Of a stretch of DNA of 64,000 bases, positions 7,890 to 17,029 are shown in pieces. The DNA is taken from assembly GCF_000297095.1 (NCBI RefSeq), contig NZ_AEEA01000030.1, positions 16,384-80,383 of the forward strand, in the 5' to 3' direction. A program made the translations under genes and the position numbers. Under the pieces are notes generated by a model. It saw only the letters and a program-made list of their open reading frames with translations. It was not told the DNA's origin and made no database searches. Position 1 is the first letter of the stretch. Each line of letters starts with the position of its first letter. The stretch is from Treponema primitia ZAS-1 (GTDB lineage Bacteria; Spirochaetota; Spirochaetia; Treponematales; Breznakiellaceae).

Positions 7890-9167
7890 TCACGCAATAC
7901 TCCGAATCTTCCGCCCTCCGTTAGTATACTTCCCCATCATCTCCTCCAGCGTTAACTTATTAACCAGAAAATCATTCTGCAAAGACGCCACCGTAACATT
8001 GGCGCCGGTAAAATCAAAATTTGTATCCCCAAGGATCGTTTCATAAAAACACTCAATAAAGCGGATAAACGCCGCCTTGGTAACATAGCCAACATTGACC
8101 TTGAGATCGATCCGGCCGGGCCGCAGCAGAGCGGGATCCAATTTTTCCGGGTGGTTTGTGGTTAGTATTAATAACCTGCCCGCCGGAGCGGTAATGCCGT
8201 CAATGGCATTCAGGATGTCCGCAAGATTTGTCGTGTTAAAACTGTTTTGTCCCTTCGTAAACGGACTGCTTATCTTCAATATTTGCTGTTCAGTATCAGT
8301 AACCGCTTTTGCCGTGTCTTCCCGGGGCCGGACTATTTTATTGCTGTCAATATCTTCAACCGTAAAGATACAGTTGTTGGGCAAATCGGCGGCGGCATGG
8401 GCAAAATTTTGCAGATCACCGGCGTTTAATACACAGAGGTTTTTGTTAAAATGGGCGGCGATTGCCTTTATCAAACTGCTCTTGCCGGTTCCCGGAGGAC
8501 CGTAGAGCAGGATGCCAAACTGGTAGGGGATACCCCGACTGAGGTACCAAGCCTTGTTGGTATAAAAAGACCCTATGGCTTCCAGGGTTTTTGAAATGTC
8601 GGCCTGGTCCATAAATATGGTGCCAAATGTCCGCTTATCAATACGGGAACATTCCTTCCAATATTTATCCTCCTGTTCAAAGGTGTACACAATAGTTTTC
8701 TCCGGATCCGATTTATTATTTTTCATATAGATAAGGGTGTTCCGCAATTCTGGAAAATAACGGGAATCTCTGCCTATTATGGTCATGGAGAAAGTAAATT
8801 TTTCCTCAAGTGACATGGTCTCATTTTCATGCACCCTGATAAGGACCCATTTGTTCCTGAACCGCAGCAGGTGTGTTCCTTCCCCAATGCCGATACAGAT
8901 ATTCTTTGCTTCCCCCCATTTGCCGTTGAGCAGCCGTATGATACGCAGCTTTTTCACGGTTTTTCCGCTTTCAAAGAGATTCATCAGCATATAATAGCAC
9001 CAGTTATTATTGCCAACATACATGGTGGTGGTACACTGCTTATAAACCCATTGAAACAGGTTTATAAAGACATTCTTGTAAACCGTGCTGAGCATGGTTA
9101 TTCCGTAAAGGCCGATTATCATCGGCAGTACCGCGGAGGCATCTATTTGCGCTAAAAGGTTATTCAT
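7890..9167 (-). CDS. BCS1-like membrane-anchored AAA ATPase
   Basis: 425 residues. One N-terminal transmembrane helix (about 13-35) is followed by a BCS1_N-like region, then an AAA module. RGIPYQFGILLYGPPGTGKSS carries the Walker A and the BCS1-specific sequence before it; CIFTVEDIDS is Walker B; LLILTTNHPEKLDPALLRPGRID holds sensor 1, the arginine-finger region and the second region of homology. Mitochondrial BCS1 translocates the folded Rieske protein; bacterial relatives are poorly understood. The gene lies in an accessory block with small unknown genes, not beside a bc1 complex. Its -10 box sits seven bases before the ATG. Confidence 0.88.
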   Translation of the reverse strand: MNNLLAQIDASAVLPMIIGLYGITMLSTVYKNVFINLFQWVYKQCTTTMYVGNNNWCYYMLMNLFESGKTVKKLRIIRLLNGKWGEAKNICIGIGEGTHLLRFRNKWVLIRVHENETMSLEEKFTFSMTIIGRDSRYFPELRNTLIYMKNNKSDPEKTIVYTFEQEDKYWKECSRIDKRTFGTIFMDQADISKTLEAIGSFYTNKAWYLSRGIPYQFGILLYGPPGTGKSSLIKAIAAHFNKNLCVLNAGDLQNFAHAAADLPNNCIFTVEDIDSNKIVRPREDTAKAVTDTEQQILKISSPFTKGQNSFNTTNLADILNAIDGITAPAGRLLILTTNHPEKLDPALLRPGRIDLKVNVGYVTKAAFIRFIECFYETILGDTNFDFTGANVTVASLQNDFLVNKLTLEEMMGKYTNGGRKIRSIA

Positions 9168-9174
9168 GTTTTTG

Positions 9175-9180
9175 AGTATA
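9175..9180 (-). promoter_or_regulatory. -10 box of the AAA ATPase gene
   Basis: TATACT on the minus strand, seven bases before the ATG at 9167. No Shine-Dalgarno is seen. The -35 region is weak (ATTCTA at a 17-bp spacing). Confidence 0.4.
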
Positions 9181-9263
9181 GCACCGGTGATCTATCATAG
9201 AATGATGGGCCAATATTTTTTTCAAATAAATATATCAATATACCGTCCGAAAGGATAAACGAA

Positions 9264-9289
9264 GGGAGGCTGCTTCACGGCAGCCTCCC
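9264..9289 (-). terminator. Terminator-like hairpin after the chemoreceptor gene
   Basis: A 10-bp perfect stem, GGGAGGCTGC/GCAGCCTCCC, with a six-base loop. It lies 32 bp past the chemoreceptor stop. The T-run on the minus strand is short (TTCGTTT). Confidence 0.6.
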
Positions 9290-9320
9290 CTATGCGCCTT
9301 CCATCCCCCCGGAGCCTTAC

Positions 9321-11414
9321 CTACATCGCCCTAACCTTAAATATACTAATCGATTCATCCAAGCCTGCAACGCCATGCCCGGCGCTTTCTGCGAATTGGA
9401 CCACCGAACTGGAATGATCCGACAGGGTATTAAAGTCGCGCTCACAGGTCGTAACCTTTTCCGCTACCCCAAGGCTTAATTCTGTAAGGGAACGGCATAG
9501 ATTGGACGCCGATGAAGCTTCGGTTTTCATAACCGAAGCGCCGTTTTTAACGTCCACCGTAATGGTGTTGATTATCTGGTTAGAGCGTACTATCTGTTCC
9601 GCCCCTATGCTTTGTTCACGGGTAGCGTCGTGTAAACGGGTGGAAATCTTTTCAACATTCTGTATCTTTTCAATGGTTTGCACAAAGGACTGCTCCACTT
9701 CGATGGAAGCGGTGGCGATTCCCCGTATCTTTTTCTGAATCGACAGGAGGGCTTCGCTGGAATTTTTTGACTGCTGGGAAGTGGCCTCCGCCAGTTTGCG
9801 GATTTCCTGGGCTACCACCGCAAAACCCCTGCCCGCTTCCCCTGCGTGGGCCGCCTCTATGGCGGCGTTCATGCTCAATAAATTAGTCTGGGTTGCCACA
9901 TCAGAAATAACCTTGTTCATTTCCGCCAGGGATTGGGATTCAAGCTCAACCTGCTTGGTCGCTTCCGCTACTTCCGACAGCCGCTTTTTTTCTTCCGCCG
10001 AGGAGCGTACCAATTCTTCCACATTGGCGCTCATCGATAAAGCGCTCTGCTCCACAGAACGAATACTGGCGGCCATCTCTTCCATTGCCGAAGAAGCGTC
10101 GCTTATGGCGTTGCCCTGGCCGTTTATTTTTTCGTTGAGCCGTTCTATCTCGTTCATAATATTGAGAACCTTAGATTCGGATTCGCTGATGGATTGGTTC
10201 TCCCGGTTTATGTCCGTACGGATAGATTCTACCACTTCCCTGGCGCTGGAAATAGTTTCCCGGGTTATCCCCGCCGAGTTTGATAAATTATCCGCGATCT
10301 GCTGTATCGAAGTCGAGGAATCCTGTATCTTTTTTACCAGGCCGCTGATGCCTCCGGTAAAATTATTGAAACCCTGGGAAAGGGCGGACGCTTCTTTAGA
10401 GCTATAGTCCCCGGATTCAATGCTCAAATCCCCGCTGGCAATAACATCGAAACATTTTACCAGCTCTTTAAAGGGACGGGTAATAGCGGTACTCATAAAA
10501 ATTGCGGCAATAGACACCAATACTGCAATCAAGACGGCGGTTAAAATGATGAGACGCAGCAGAGCCTGTGCGTCCTCCTGCAGCACCCCAAGGGACCCGG
10601 TTGAAACCATGAACCATTCCGTCCCGGCTACCGGGGCAGAACAGACGTAGGTATCCCTGGTAAGGGATACCGTCCCACTCTTTGCTAATACCGATTCCCG
10701 GCTGATAGTTTTATCTATAGTATCAAAGAAATTACGCTGCATAATATAGCTTGAATCGCTATGGGTCAGGAACAAGCCGTCAGCGTCAATAAGGAAGCTC
10801 CGGCCGTCAGAGGTGATCTTCCGGGCATTGACCAGATCCACCAGGACATCCATAAACACGTCGACCCCGACTACCCCGATGATCTGCCCCGCCGCATCTT
10901 CGGCGGTCCGGACTATGGAGACGCATATCTTCCCGGTTTGGGAATCTTCATAGGGGTCGGTAAGAATAATTTGACCGGGGGACTGTATGGCGGTAATAAA
11001 CCAGGGGCGCTTAACCTGATCCCAGGTTTCGGAATCCCTATAGGGCGCCCAGTCTGTGGCGGTAACAAAATAGCCACCGTCAAAACGGGAAGCAAGGGTT
11101 CCAAAATACATTTCAAAAACCGTGGAATTGGTGGAAAGTATATCCTTGAGGATGCGGTCAAAGGATTCCAGGGAAGGAACATCCGCCGCAAAGGAGGCCG
11201 CCTGGGTGGTCATCTGAATCGCCGGGGCCAGGGCGTTCTGTATGTCCGCATTCAGGTAGCGCATGGTGATATCCGCATTGGAACGGAGGTTTTTTTCCGT
11301 AATTTTGGACAGGTTGGTCATAAAAATTACGGAAAAAATCGTGGAGATCGTCAGTACCAAACCAAGACACAGTAACAGAATCTGCAATGAAAGCGAAACA
11401 TACCTCTTTTTCAT
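9321..11414 (-). CDS. Methyl-accepting chemotaxis protein with Cache sensor
   Basis: 697 residues from the ATG at 11414, chosen because AAGGAA lies just upstream; a TTG two codons earlier is less likely. TM1 is near residues 8-30, then a large periplasmic dCache-type sensor to about 275 (VVGVDVFMDVLVDLV, DADGLFLTHSD), TM2 near 285-308, HAMP, and a long cytoplasmic coiled coil. The highly conserved hairpin tip is QTNLLSMNAAIEAAHAGEAG followed by FAVVAQEIRKLAE, which contacts CheA/CheW. The dCache fold usually binds small metabolites such as amino acids. No chemotaxis partner genes are adjacent. Confidence 0.93.
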   Translation of the reverse strand: MKKRYVSLSLQILLLCLGLVLTISTIFSVIFMTNLSKITEKNLRSNADITMRYLNADIQNALAPAIQMTTQAASFAADVPSLESFDRILKDILSTNSTVFEMYFGTLASRFDGGYFVTATDWAPYRDSETWDQVKRPWFITAIQSPGQIILTDPYEDSQTGKICVSIVRTAEDAAGQIIGVVGVDVFMDVLVDLVNARKITSDGRSFLIDADGLFLTHSDSSYIMQRNFFDTIDKTISRESVLAKSGTVSLTRDTYVCSAPVAGTEWFMVSTGSLGVLQEDAQALLRLIILTAVLIAVLVSIAAIFMSTAITRPFKELVKCFDVIASGDLSIESGDYSSKEASALSQGFNNFTGGISGLVKKIQDSSTSIQQIADNLSNSAGITRETISSAREVVESIRTDINRENQSISESESKVLNIMNEIERLNEKINGQGNAISDASSAMEEMAASIRSVEQSALSMSANVEELVRSSAEEKKRLSEVAEATKQVELESQSLAEMNKVISDVATQTNLLSMNAAIEAAHAGEAGRGFAVVAQEIRKLAEATSQQSKNSSEALLSIQKKIRGIATASIEVEQSFVQTIEKIQNVEKISTRLHDATREQSIGAEQIVRSNQIINTITVDVKNGASVMKTEASSASNLCRSLTELSLGVAEKVTTCERDFNTLSDHSSSVVQFAESAGHGVAGLDESISIFKVRAM

Positions 11415-11505
11415 GTTCAATTCCTTTGTACTTGTGGGCTAAAGGGACTTTTTAATTATTCCCAAACAGATGGTATAGTCAAGTAGACAATGGGGGAAAT
11501 AATGG

Positions 11506-11535
11506 ATGACTAAGTCCCCGGGGATCGGATATAAT
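11506..11535 (+). promoter_or_regulatory. Promoter of the CHASE2-cyclase gene (leaderless geometry)
   Basis: ATGACT (11506-11511), an 18-bp spacer and a perfect TATAAT (11530-11535). The ATG is at 11541, only five bases after the -10 box. Confidence 0.5.
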
Positions 11536-11540
11536 GGATT

Positions 11541-12902
11541 ATGACTATCCATAAAACATCCGCCCTGGTAGCCCTGGTAGCAAGCCTTCTGTTTTTTGCC
11601 CTCTCCCTCACCCCTTTCTTTCGGCAGGGGGAACACAAGGTCTACGATATATTTCTGCGCTTTAGGCCAAAACGGGAACGCCTGGGCAATGTGGTCTTTC
11701 TTGATGTGGATGACCAGTCGGTGGCCCATATCGGGGTATTCCCCTGGCCCCGGTCGGTGATGGCCGAAGGCCTCCTGCGGCTTAAGGAATACGGCGCCAG
11801 GGCCGCTATTTTCGATATTGAGTATATCGACAAAAGCCCTACCCAGGTAGACGAGGTGTATTTGCAAAAGGGGCTGCAAGCCGATTATAACCGGCGCTTC
11901 TCCGAAATAGGCCTTACGGTGACGGAACTGCTCAAAGCTATCAGCACGGGACAAATCCAGGGGAATGACGCCTCCCGCTATACCAATGATATACTGGAAA
12001 CCATTGCCCTTGAAAGGGACGGCCTCTACCGGGATACCCTGAGTATTACCAGGGATAATGATGAATACCTTGCCCGATCCGCCGCTCTGTTTGGGCACGC
12101 CTGGGGAACACTGAACCTGCAGGATGAATTCCTCCTTACCGGGGAGCAGGCGGAGCGGCGTGTTCTGGCGGAAGAGCAGTTTTCCTACCCTATCACCGCA
12201 GGGGAGGATATTCCGAGCGGGAATAGTATTGATGTGCTTGCCGCAATTCCTTCGTTCATGGGAGCTGTTCGGGGGGCGGGGTTTACCAACGTTGAGATTG
12301 ACATCGATGGTATCAGACGGCGTATATACCTGACCCGTAAAGTTCAGGACCATTGGTATTTACAGCTTGCCTTTGCACCCTTAGTTGATGCCCTGGGAAA
12401 TCCATCCATTGAATTACAGCATCGCAGACTTATTATGAAAGGGACTTCCCTCCCGAACGCTCCCGATATCGTCATTCCCCTGGACGACACGGGGGCCATG
12501 ATGTTGGACTGGCCTGCAACAAGCTACCGGGACAGCTATACCCATGTTTCTTTTGTACGGTTTTCCCTGCTTGCGGAATACCAGTCCAATATCGAACAAT
12601 ACCTGGATGCCCTTTTTTTTGCGGACCGGAATTTATTTCCCTATCTTACAGAAAACGCCGGAACCATTGCCGCTGCTTTTAACAAGGCCGGCGATTCCCG
12701 CTCTCTTGCGGTAGATGAAACCAACGACGAAGCCTTTGCGGCGTACCTCACCCAGCGTGACGACGGCCTTTCCCGCCTGGAAACATTTCTGGGGACCGCT
12801 TTGACTTACCTTGAAAACGAGACAGCGGGGCTTTTGGAAAATGCTTCGGACAGTGAAGCCGCATATATTGGAAGAAGCCCGGTACTGCCAAACCCTTCTT
12901 GA
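11541..12902 (+). CDS. CHASE2 sensor half of a frameshifted adenylate cyclase
   Basis: The 453 codons hold an N-terminal transmembrane helix (about 5-23) and most of a periplasmic CHASE2 domain (VYDIFLRFRPKRE, VVFLDVDDQSVAHIG, PWPRSVMAEGL). The frame ends at a stop inside the CHASE2 domain, where the sequence continues in another frame as the next entry. The joined product would be about 920 residues: TM, CHASE2, two or three TM helices, cyclase. A single indel between about 12811 and 12902 explains it; G4, T4 and A4 runs lie at 12823-12842. It may be a real lesion, a sequencing error, or slippage. Confidence 0.85.
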   Translation: MTIHKTSALVALVASLLFFALSLTPFFRQGEHKVYDIFLRFRPKRERLGNVVFLDVDDQSVAHIGVFPWPRSVMAEGLLRLKEYGARAAIFDIEYIDKSPTQVDEVYLQKGLQADYNRRFSEIGLTVTELLKAISTGQIQGNDASRYTNDILETIALERDGLYRDTLSITRDNDEYLARSAALFGHAWGTLNLQDEFLLTGEQAERRVLAEEQFSYPITAGEDIPSGNSIDVLAAIPSFMGAVRGAGFTNVEIDIDGIRRRIYLTRKVQDHWYLQLAFAPLVDALGNPSIELQHRRLIMKGTSLPNAPDIVIPLDDTGAMMLDWPATSYRDSYTHVSFVRFSLLAEYQSNIEQYLDALFFADRNLFPYLTENAGTIAAAFNKAGDSRSLAVDETNDEAFAAYLTQRDDGLSRLETFLGTALTYLENETAGLLENASDSEAAYIGRSPVLPNPS

Positions 12903-14301
12903 ATACCTTGAAACAGAGCATACCGCGGTAAAAGAAACCAGCGCCTATTTGAGGGAAACCCTGGAAGGGAAGTTGTGCATTGTCGGGCGGGTCGACACGG
13001 GTACCACCGATATTGGGGTCAACCCCTTCTTTGGCGAATACGTTAATGTGGGTACCCATGCGGTGGTACTGGACACTATTCTGTCCTCTTCGTTTATTAC
13101 CCCCCTGCCTTCCTTCTGGAGTGTAATTATACTGTTCCTGTTGGCTCCCGCAGTGACCATCGGCATTACAAAGGCCAACCCGGGAATCCGCTTGTTCCTG
13201 GGAATGGGGGCCGCAGTTCTCTTTATCGGTTTTTCCCTTGGCCTTTTCATTTTTAAGGGTATTTTCCTGGAACCCCTGGCCCCGGTACTCGCCCTGGTTA
13301 CGGCACTTGTGTTCCGGGAAACCATTGCGTTTATGGGAACAGAAAAGGAAAAACGATTTATCCGTACCGCCTTCTCCCGGTACCTTGCCCCAAAGGTCAT
13401 TGAGCAGATCATTGCGGACCCCTCAAAACTGCAGCTCGGCGGTGAGAAACGGGATATGACCGCCATATTTACCGACATCAGAAGTTTTTCTACCATTTCA
13501 GAGGCCCTTGGAGACCCTGCCCGCTTGGTTCAGCTCCTTAATTTTTATCTGACCCGGATGAGTAATATTATCATGGACAACCAGGGGACCATTGATAAAT
13601 ACGAAGGGGACGCGATTATCGCTTTCTTCGGGGCGCCGCTGGAACTGCCAACCCACGCTATTATGGCCTGCCGTTCCGCGGTTCAAATGAAGAAGGCAGA
13701 AATTACCATCAATAAGGATGCCATTGCAGAAGGCTTGATCAATGATACAGTAATAGAGGCTTTATTGAAAAAGGGCGTTATAACAGAAAAGGACAAATCG
13801 GAACCGCTTTTTACCCGCCTGGGTCTCAATACCGGGGACATGGTCGTTGGTAATATGGGGACCCCAAATAAGATGGACTATACAATCATGGGGGACGCGG
13901 TGAACCTCGCGGCTCGACTTGAGGGGGTAAATAAGCAGTACAATACCCGGGGAATTCTTATCAGCGAATATACCCGTGCTAAAATCGGTGAGGAATTTCT
14001 TCTGAGGCGGCTGGACCAGGTACGGGTGGTGGGAAAAAATGAACCCCGCCGGCTCTACGAACTTTTAGACATCGCCGGCGATGCATCTGCGGAAGATACA
14101 AAGACTGCGGAGCTCTTTAACACCGCCCTGGATATATTTGAAAGCCGAAACTGGAAAGCAGCGGAAGAAGCCTTTGCAGCGGTTCTTGAAATCCGGCCCT
14201 TCGACGGACCGGCAGATTTATACCTGAAACGGTGTATAGCCTACGGGGAAAAACCGCCCGCCGATGATTGGGATGGCGTGTATAATCTGGACCAGAAATA
14301 G
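12811..14301 (+). CDS. Class III adenylate/guanylate cyclase half (continues CHASE2)
   Basis: After the end of CHASE2 (LCIVGRVDTGTTDIGVNPFF and VNVGTHAVVLDTIL) come hydrophobic segments near residues 98-180 of this frame, then a class III cyclase domain. Metal-binding Asp residues are in AIFTDIRSFSTISEA and KYEGDAIIAFFG. The Lys of IDKYEGD and the Thr of DYTIMGDAVNLAARLE form the Lys/Thr pair typical of bacterial enzymes that use ATP, so cAMP is the likely product. The tail has a TPR-like repeat. The natural start is upstream in the other frame; the ATG at 12811 is only the first in this frame. Confidence 0.85.
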   Translation: MKTRQRGFWKMLRTVKPHILEEARYCQTLLEYLETEHTAVKETSAYLRETLEGKLCIVGRVDTGTTDIGVNPFFGEYVNVGTHAVVLDTILSSSFITPLPSFWSVIILFLLAPAVTIGITKANPGIRLFLGMGAAVLFIGFSLGLFIFKGIFLEPLAPVLALVTALVFRETIAFMGTEKEKRFIRTAFSRYLAPKVIEQIIADPSKLQLGGEKRDMTAIFTDIRSFSTISEALGDPARLVQLLNFYLTRMSNIIMDNQGTIDKYEGDAIIAFFGAPLELPTHAIMACRSAVQMKKAEITINKDAIAEGLINDTVIEALLKKGVITEKDKSEPLFTRLGLNTGDMVVGNMGTPNKMDYTIMGDAVNLAARLEGVNKQYNTRGILISEYTRAKIGEEFLLRRLDQVRVVGKNEPRRLYELLDIAGDASAEDTKTAELFNTALDIFESRNWKAAEEAFAAVLEIRPFDGPADLYLKRCIAYGEKPPADDWDGVYNLDQK

Positions 14302-14320
14302 GCTTCTGAATGATATGAAA

Positions 14321-14353
14321 AACTCCCTGAAATGTATCCGAATTCAGGGAGTT
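14321..14353. terminator. Bidirectional terminator hairpin between convergent genes
   Basis: An 11-bp perfect stem, AACTCCCTGAA/TTCAGGGAGTT, with an 11-base loop. On the minus strand it is followed by TTTTT, so it best serves the leftward secreted-protein gene; it also lies 20 bp after the cyclase stop. Confidence 0.75.
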
Positions 14354-14377
14354 CTTGACAGAATTTTCTCGTTAAAT

Positions 14378-15034
14378 CTACAAGCCCGGGGCAAAGGACG
14401 CCTTCAGGCCATTGGTCCTTAAGGCGACCCAGTCTCCCTTGAGGGGGACATCCCGGGGATTTACTTTGATCAGATAGTACTGACCTTCATCGGTGGGATC
14501 GTAAACCCGGATATCACCGGTATTACCATACGCTTCGATTCTGAACACAACCGGGGTGTCCAGGTTTTCGGCGGTCAGAAATTTCTCGTAATCCTTTAGG
14601 CTGATACTCTGTACCAGATCCATCCGGGAATTGGTATAACTGCGGTATACCTGGGCGCTCAGCCCCGCAGGAATATCCCGGCTGATAGGCTTTTCATCAT
14701 AATTGAGCCAGAGCAGATAGGAATGGCCGCAGCCCCAGGATGCGCTGTCATAGGCGGTGTCCGAGAACACATGTATCCCCACTCCGCCATGACCATCCTC
14801 AGCGCCGCCCTCATAACGAATATTGAATATATACTCCATGGACCCGCTTTGGGGAACCCGTAAATTGACCTTAGCTAACCGGGCAGCCGTATCATTCTGG
14901 AAGAACCTGTCGTTGGTCCAACCCCACCGGCCCGAGGCAATACGGTACTCCGGGACCTTATTCTGCGCATACACCGGCCATGCCGCCGACAAGGTAATAC
15001 CGACAGCAAAGAGAAAAACCGCCATCCGTTTCAT
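14378..15034 (-). CDS. Secreted protein of unknown function
   Basis: 218 residues from the ATG at 15034, set by AGGAG eight bases upstream. A cleavable signal peptide is evident (hydrophobic core, then WPVYAQ). The mature part is rich in aromatic and Gly residues and alternates like a beta-sandwich (GVGIHVFSD, GHSYLLWLNYDE, VVFRIEAYGNTGDIRVYDP), but I do not recognise a family. It is probably exported to the periplasm. It is transcribed alone and converges on the cyclase gene. Confidence 0.7.
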   Translation of the reverse strand: MKRMAVFLFAVGITLSAAWPVYAQNKVPEYRIASGRWGWTNDRFFQNDTAARLAKVNLRVPQSGSMEYIFNIRYEGGAEDGHGGVGIHVFSDTAYDSASWGCGHSYLLWLNYDEKPISRDIPAGLSAQVYRSYTNSRMDLVQSISLKDYEKFLTAENLDTPVVFRIEAYGNTGDIRVYDPTDEGQYYLIKVNPRDVPLKGDWVALRTNGLKASFAPGL

Positions 15035-15171
15035 AATCAACTCCTTGATTTAATTTGCTATACTACTATAACACACTTTTTTGATAATGGTTAACATTTT
15101 TTTCCAAATTTTTATGCCAAGACGGATCCCGGGGCTTGTATAAGGTTTTCCATATATGGGAAACTACAATA

Positions 15172-16581
15172 ATGTCTGATACACCTACCACCCACATGGA
15201 TGCCGCCGATAGGCTGGGAACAGAAAAAATCGGCAAATTGCTACTCCGCTTCTCCATTCCGGCTATTACCGGGATGATTGTCAACGCCCTATACAACGTG
15301 GTGGACCGGATCTTCGTTGGCCGGGGGGTAAACGAGGTGGCCCTGGGGGGCCTTTCCCTGGTTTTGCCCCTAATGACCATCACCATGTCCTTTTCCATGC
15401 TCTTCGGCATCGGCGCGGCGAACATGATCTCCATGCGCCTTGGCCAGGGCCGTCGGGACGAGGCGGAAAATGCCCTGAACCATTGTTTCTGGCTCCTCAT
15501 TGGGATGGGAATCATCCTAATGGCCGTGGAATTAGCCCTTCTGGACCCAATTCTTTCCCTTTTAGGGGCCCAAGAGGGAAGTACCGCCCTAAGCTACGCC
15601 CGCAGCTACTACCGGATCATCCTTTTTGGGCAGGTTTTTTTGCTGGTGGGCTTCGGCTTTTCCCACTGTACCCGAGCCCAGGGCTTCCCCACCATCACCA
15701 TGCTGAGCATGTTCATCGGCGCAGGGATGAACATGATCTTGGACCCGATTTTTATCTTTGTTTTCCACTGGGGGGTGGAAGGGGCCGCTTGGGCAACCAT
15801 CATCTCCCAGCTTGCGGCGGCAATCTGGATACTGTCCTTCAATTTTAGTAAAAAGGCGGTGATCCGGCTCCGGCTCAAGACCTTTAAGCCATCCCTGAAC
15901 ATCGTGGGCCAGATCATGGTCTTCGGTTCCGCCCAGTTTTTCCTCCAATTTGTCATGTCCGCGGTGCAGCTCCTCTACAATTCCACCATGGGCTGGTACG
16001 GGGTTGAAGCCCTGGGGGTAGCCAATGGGGGGGATATCGCCCTCTCGGGGATGAACATCAATGGGTCTATCCTCATGCTTATCCTCATGCCCATCTTCGG
16101 GATCAACCAGGGAGCTCAGCCCATCCTGGGGTACAACTACGGGGCAAAGAAGTATCACCGGGTCCTCAGGGCATACCTGGCGGCCACTGCCGCCGCCACG
16201 GCAATCGCCACACTGGGCTTTATCCTGGCGGAACTGTTCCCGGTCCAGCTCATACGCCTCTTCGCCCCGAATGGCAGCCCCGCCCTGATGCGCTTCGCCC
16301 CCTGGGCCATGCGGGTAATGATGATAATGCTGCCCCTTAACGGATTCCAGATCGTGTCTTCCAATTTCTTTGTAGTCACCGGCAGGCCGAAAACTTCAAT
16401 CGTCCTTTCTTTGATGCGCCAGTGTATTGCCCTTATTCCCTGTATACTCATCTTCAGCAGAATCTGGGGCCTCTGGGGAGCCATTGCTGCAACTCCGGTG
16501 GCGGATGGAGTGGCGTTCCTGTTTACCGGAATCATGATTATTTTTGAACTGAAGAAACTCCGCTCCCATGCACCACAGTAG
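15172..16581 (+). CDS. MATE family efflux transporter
   Basis: 469 residues with twelve predicted transmembrane helices in two similar halves. Family landmarks are the first-helix segment LLRFSIPAITGMIVNALYNVVDRIFVGRG, the MFGIGAANMISMRLGQGRRDEA loop and NGFQIVSSNFFVVTGRPKTSI in the second half. MATE proteins expel cationic drugs or metabolites in exchange for Na+ or H+. The ATG at 15172 is favoured over an upstream TTG at 15136 because the family begins close to it. The 3' end overlaps the convergent HD-domain gene by 44 bp. Confidence 0.93.
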   Translation: MSDTPTTHMDAADRLGTEKIGKLLLRFSIPAITGMIVNALYNVVDRIFVGRGVNEVALGGLSLVLPLMTITMSFSMLFGIGAANMISMRLGQGRRDEAENALNHCFWLLIGMGIILMAVELALLDPILSLLGAQEGSTALSYARSYYRIILFGQVFLLVGFGFSHCTRAQGFPTITMLSMFIGAGMNMILDPIFIFVFHWGVEGAAWATIISQLAAAIWILSFNFSKKAVIRLRLKTFKPSLNIVGQIMVFGSAQFFLQFVMSAVQLLYNSTMGWYGVEALGVANGGDIALSGMNINGSILMLILMPIFGINQGAQPILGYNYGAKKYHRVLRAYLAATAAATAIATLGFILAELFPVQLIRLFAPNGSPALMRFAPWAMRVMMIMLPLNGFQIVSSNFFVVTGRPKTSIVLSLMRQCIALIPCILIFSRIWGLWGAIAATPVADGVAFLFTGIMIIFELKKLRSHAPQ

Positions 16582-17029
16582 GCTTTCTCCACCGGCACAG
16601 GGTTTCTGCGGCGGAGCAGACCTTGTCCGCCAGGCAAATTATCCAGCCTTCCCGGTATTGCGGCGGGTGCAGCAGGGTATAGGGCCACATATGGGTCCGG
16701 ATTAGGGACGCCTCTTTATCCGATATGTTAAAGTATTTTCGTCCGTTTTCTGCGGCAGCGACAGGATGGGTCCATCCGTGAAGGGACCACATCTTTTCCG
16801 GCACATGCCAGTCGTAGAGAAAAAAATCATGGAGAAGGGCGGCCTTAACAAGGCTCTCCGTATCGGTGATCTTAAAAAACTCCCCCATACTAAAACTTAA
16901 GCGCGCCACGTCCAAACTGTGTTCATAAACAGAAATTTTTCCATGCTGGATAAATTTTTTGGATTCAGAGAATTTGCTGTCGGTAAGAATGCCGGCGGCG
17001 ATTTTTTCAAAAAGCAGAGTATCCTTCAT
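16538..17029 (-). CDS. HD-domain phosphohydrolase
   Basis: 163 residues. The HD fold has its first His in YEHSLDVARLS and the HD pair in AALLHDFFLYDWH, then a conserved His region (HGWTHPVAAAENGRKYF) and the closing Asp in ICLADKVCSAAE. Such proteins are metal-dependent phosphohydrolases; the substrate is unknown. The start overlaps the stop of the CmpB-like gene (ATGA-type), showing translational coupling, and it is the last gene of the activase operon. The 3' end overlaps the convergent MATE gene. Confidence 0.85.
   Translation of the reverse strand: MKDTLLFEKIAAGILTDSKFSESKKFIQHGKISVYEHSLDVARLSFSMGEFFKITDTESLVKAALLHDFFLYDWHVPEKMWSLHGWTHPVAAAENGRKYFNISDKEASLIRTHMWPYTLLHPPQYREGWIICLADKVCSAAETLCRWRKPTVVHGSGVSSVQK

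Noticed and set aside
11439..12353. A 304-codon leftward frame across the CHASE2 gene
   Set aside because: It is antisense, has no motif, and the rightward frame contains clear CHASE2 sequence.
12811..12902. Programmed frameshift in the CHASE2-cyclase gene
   Set aside because: No classic slippery heptamer or stimulatory structure is evident; an indel or sequencing error is simpler.
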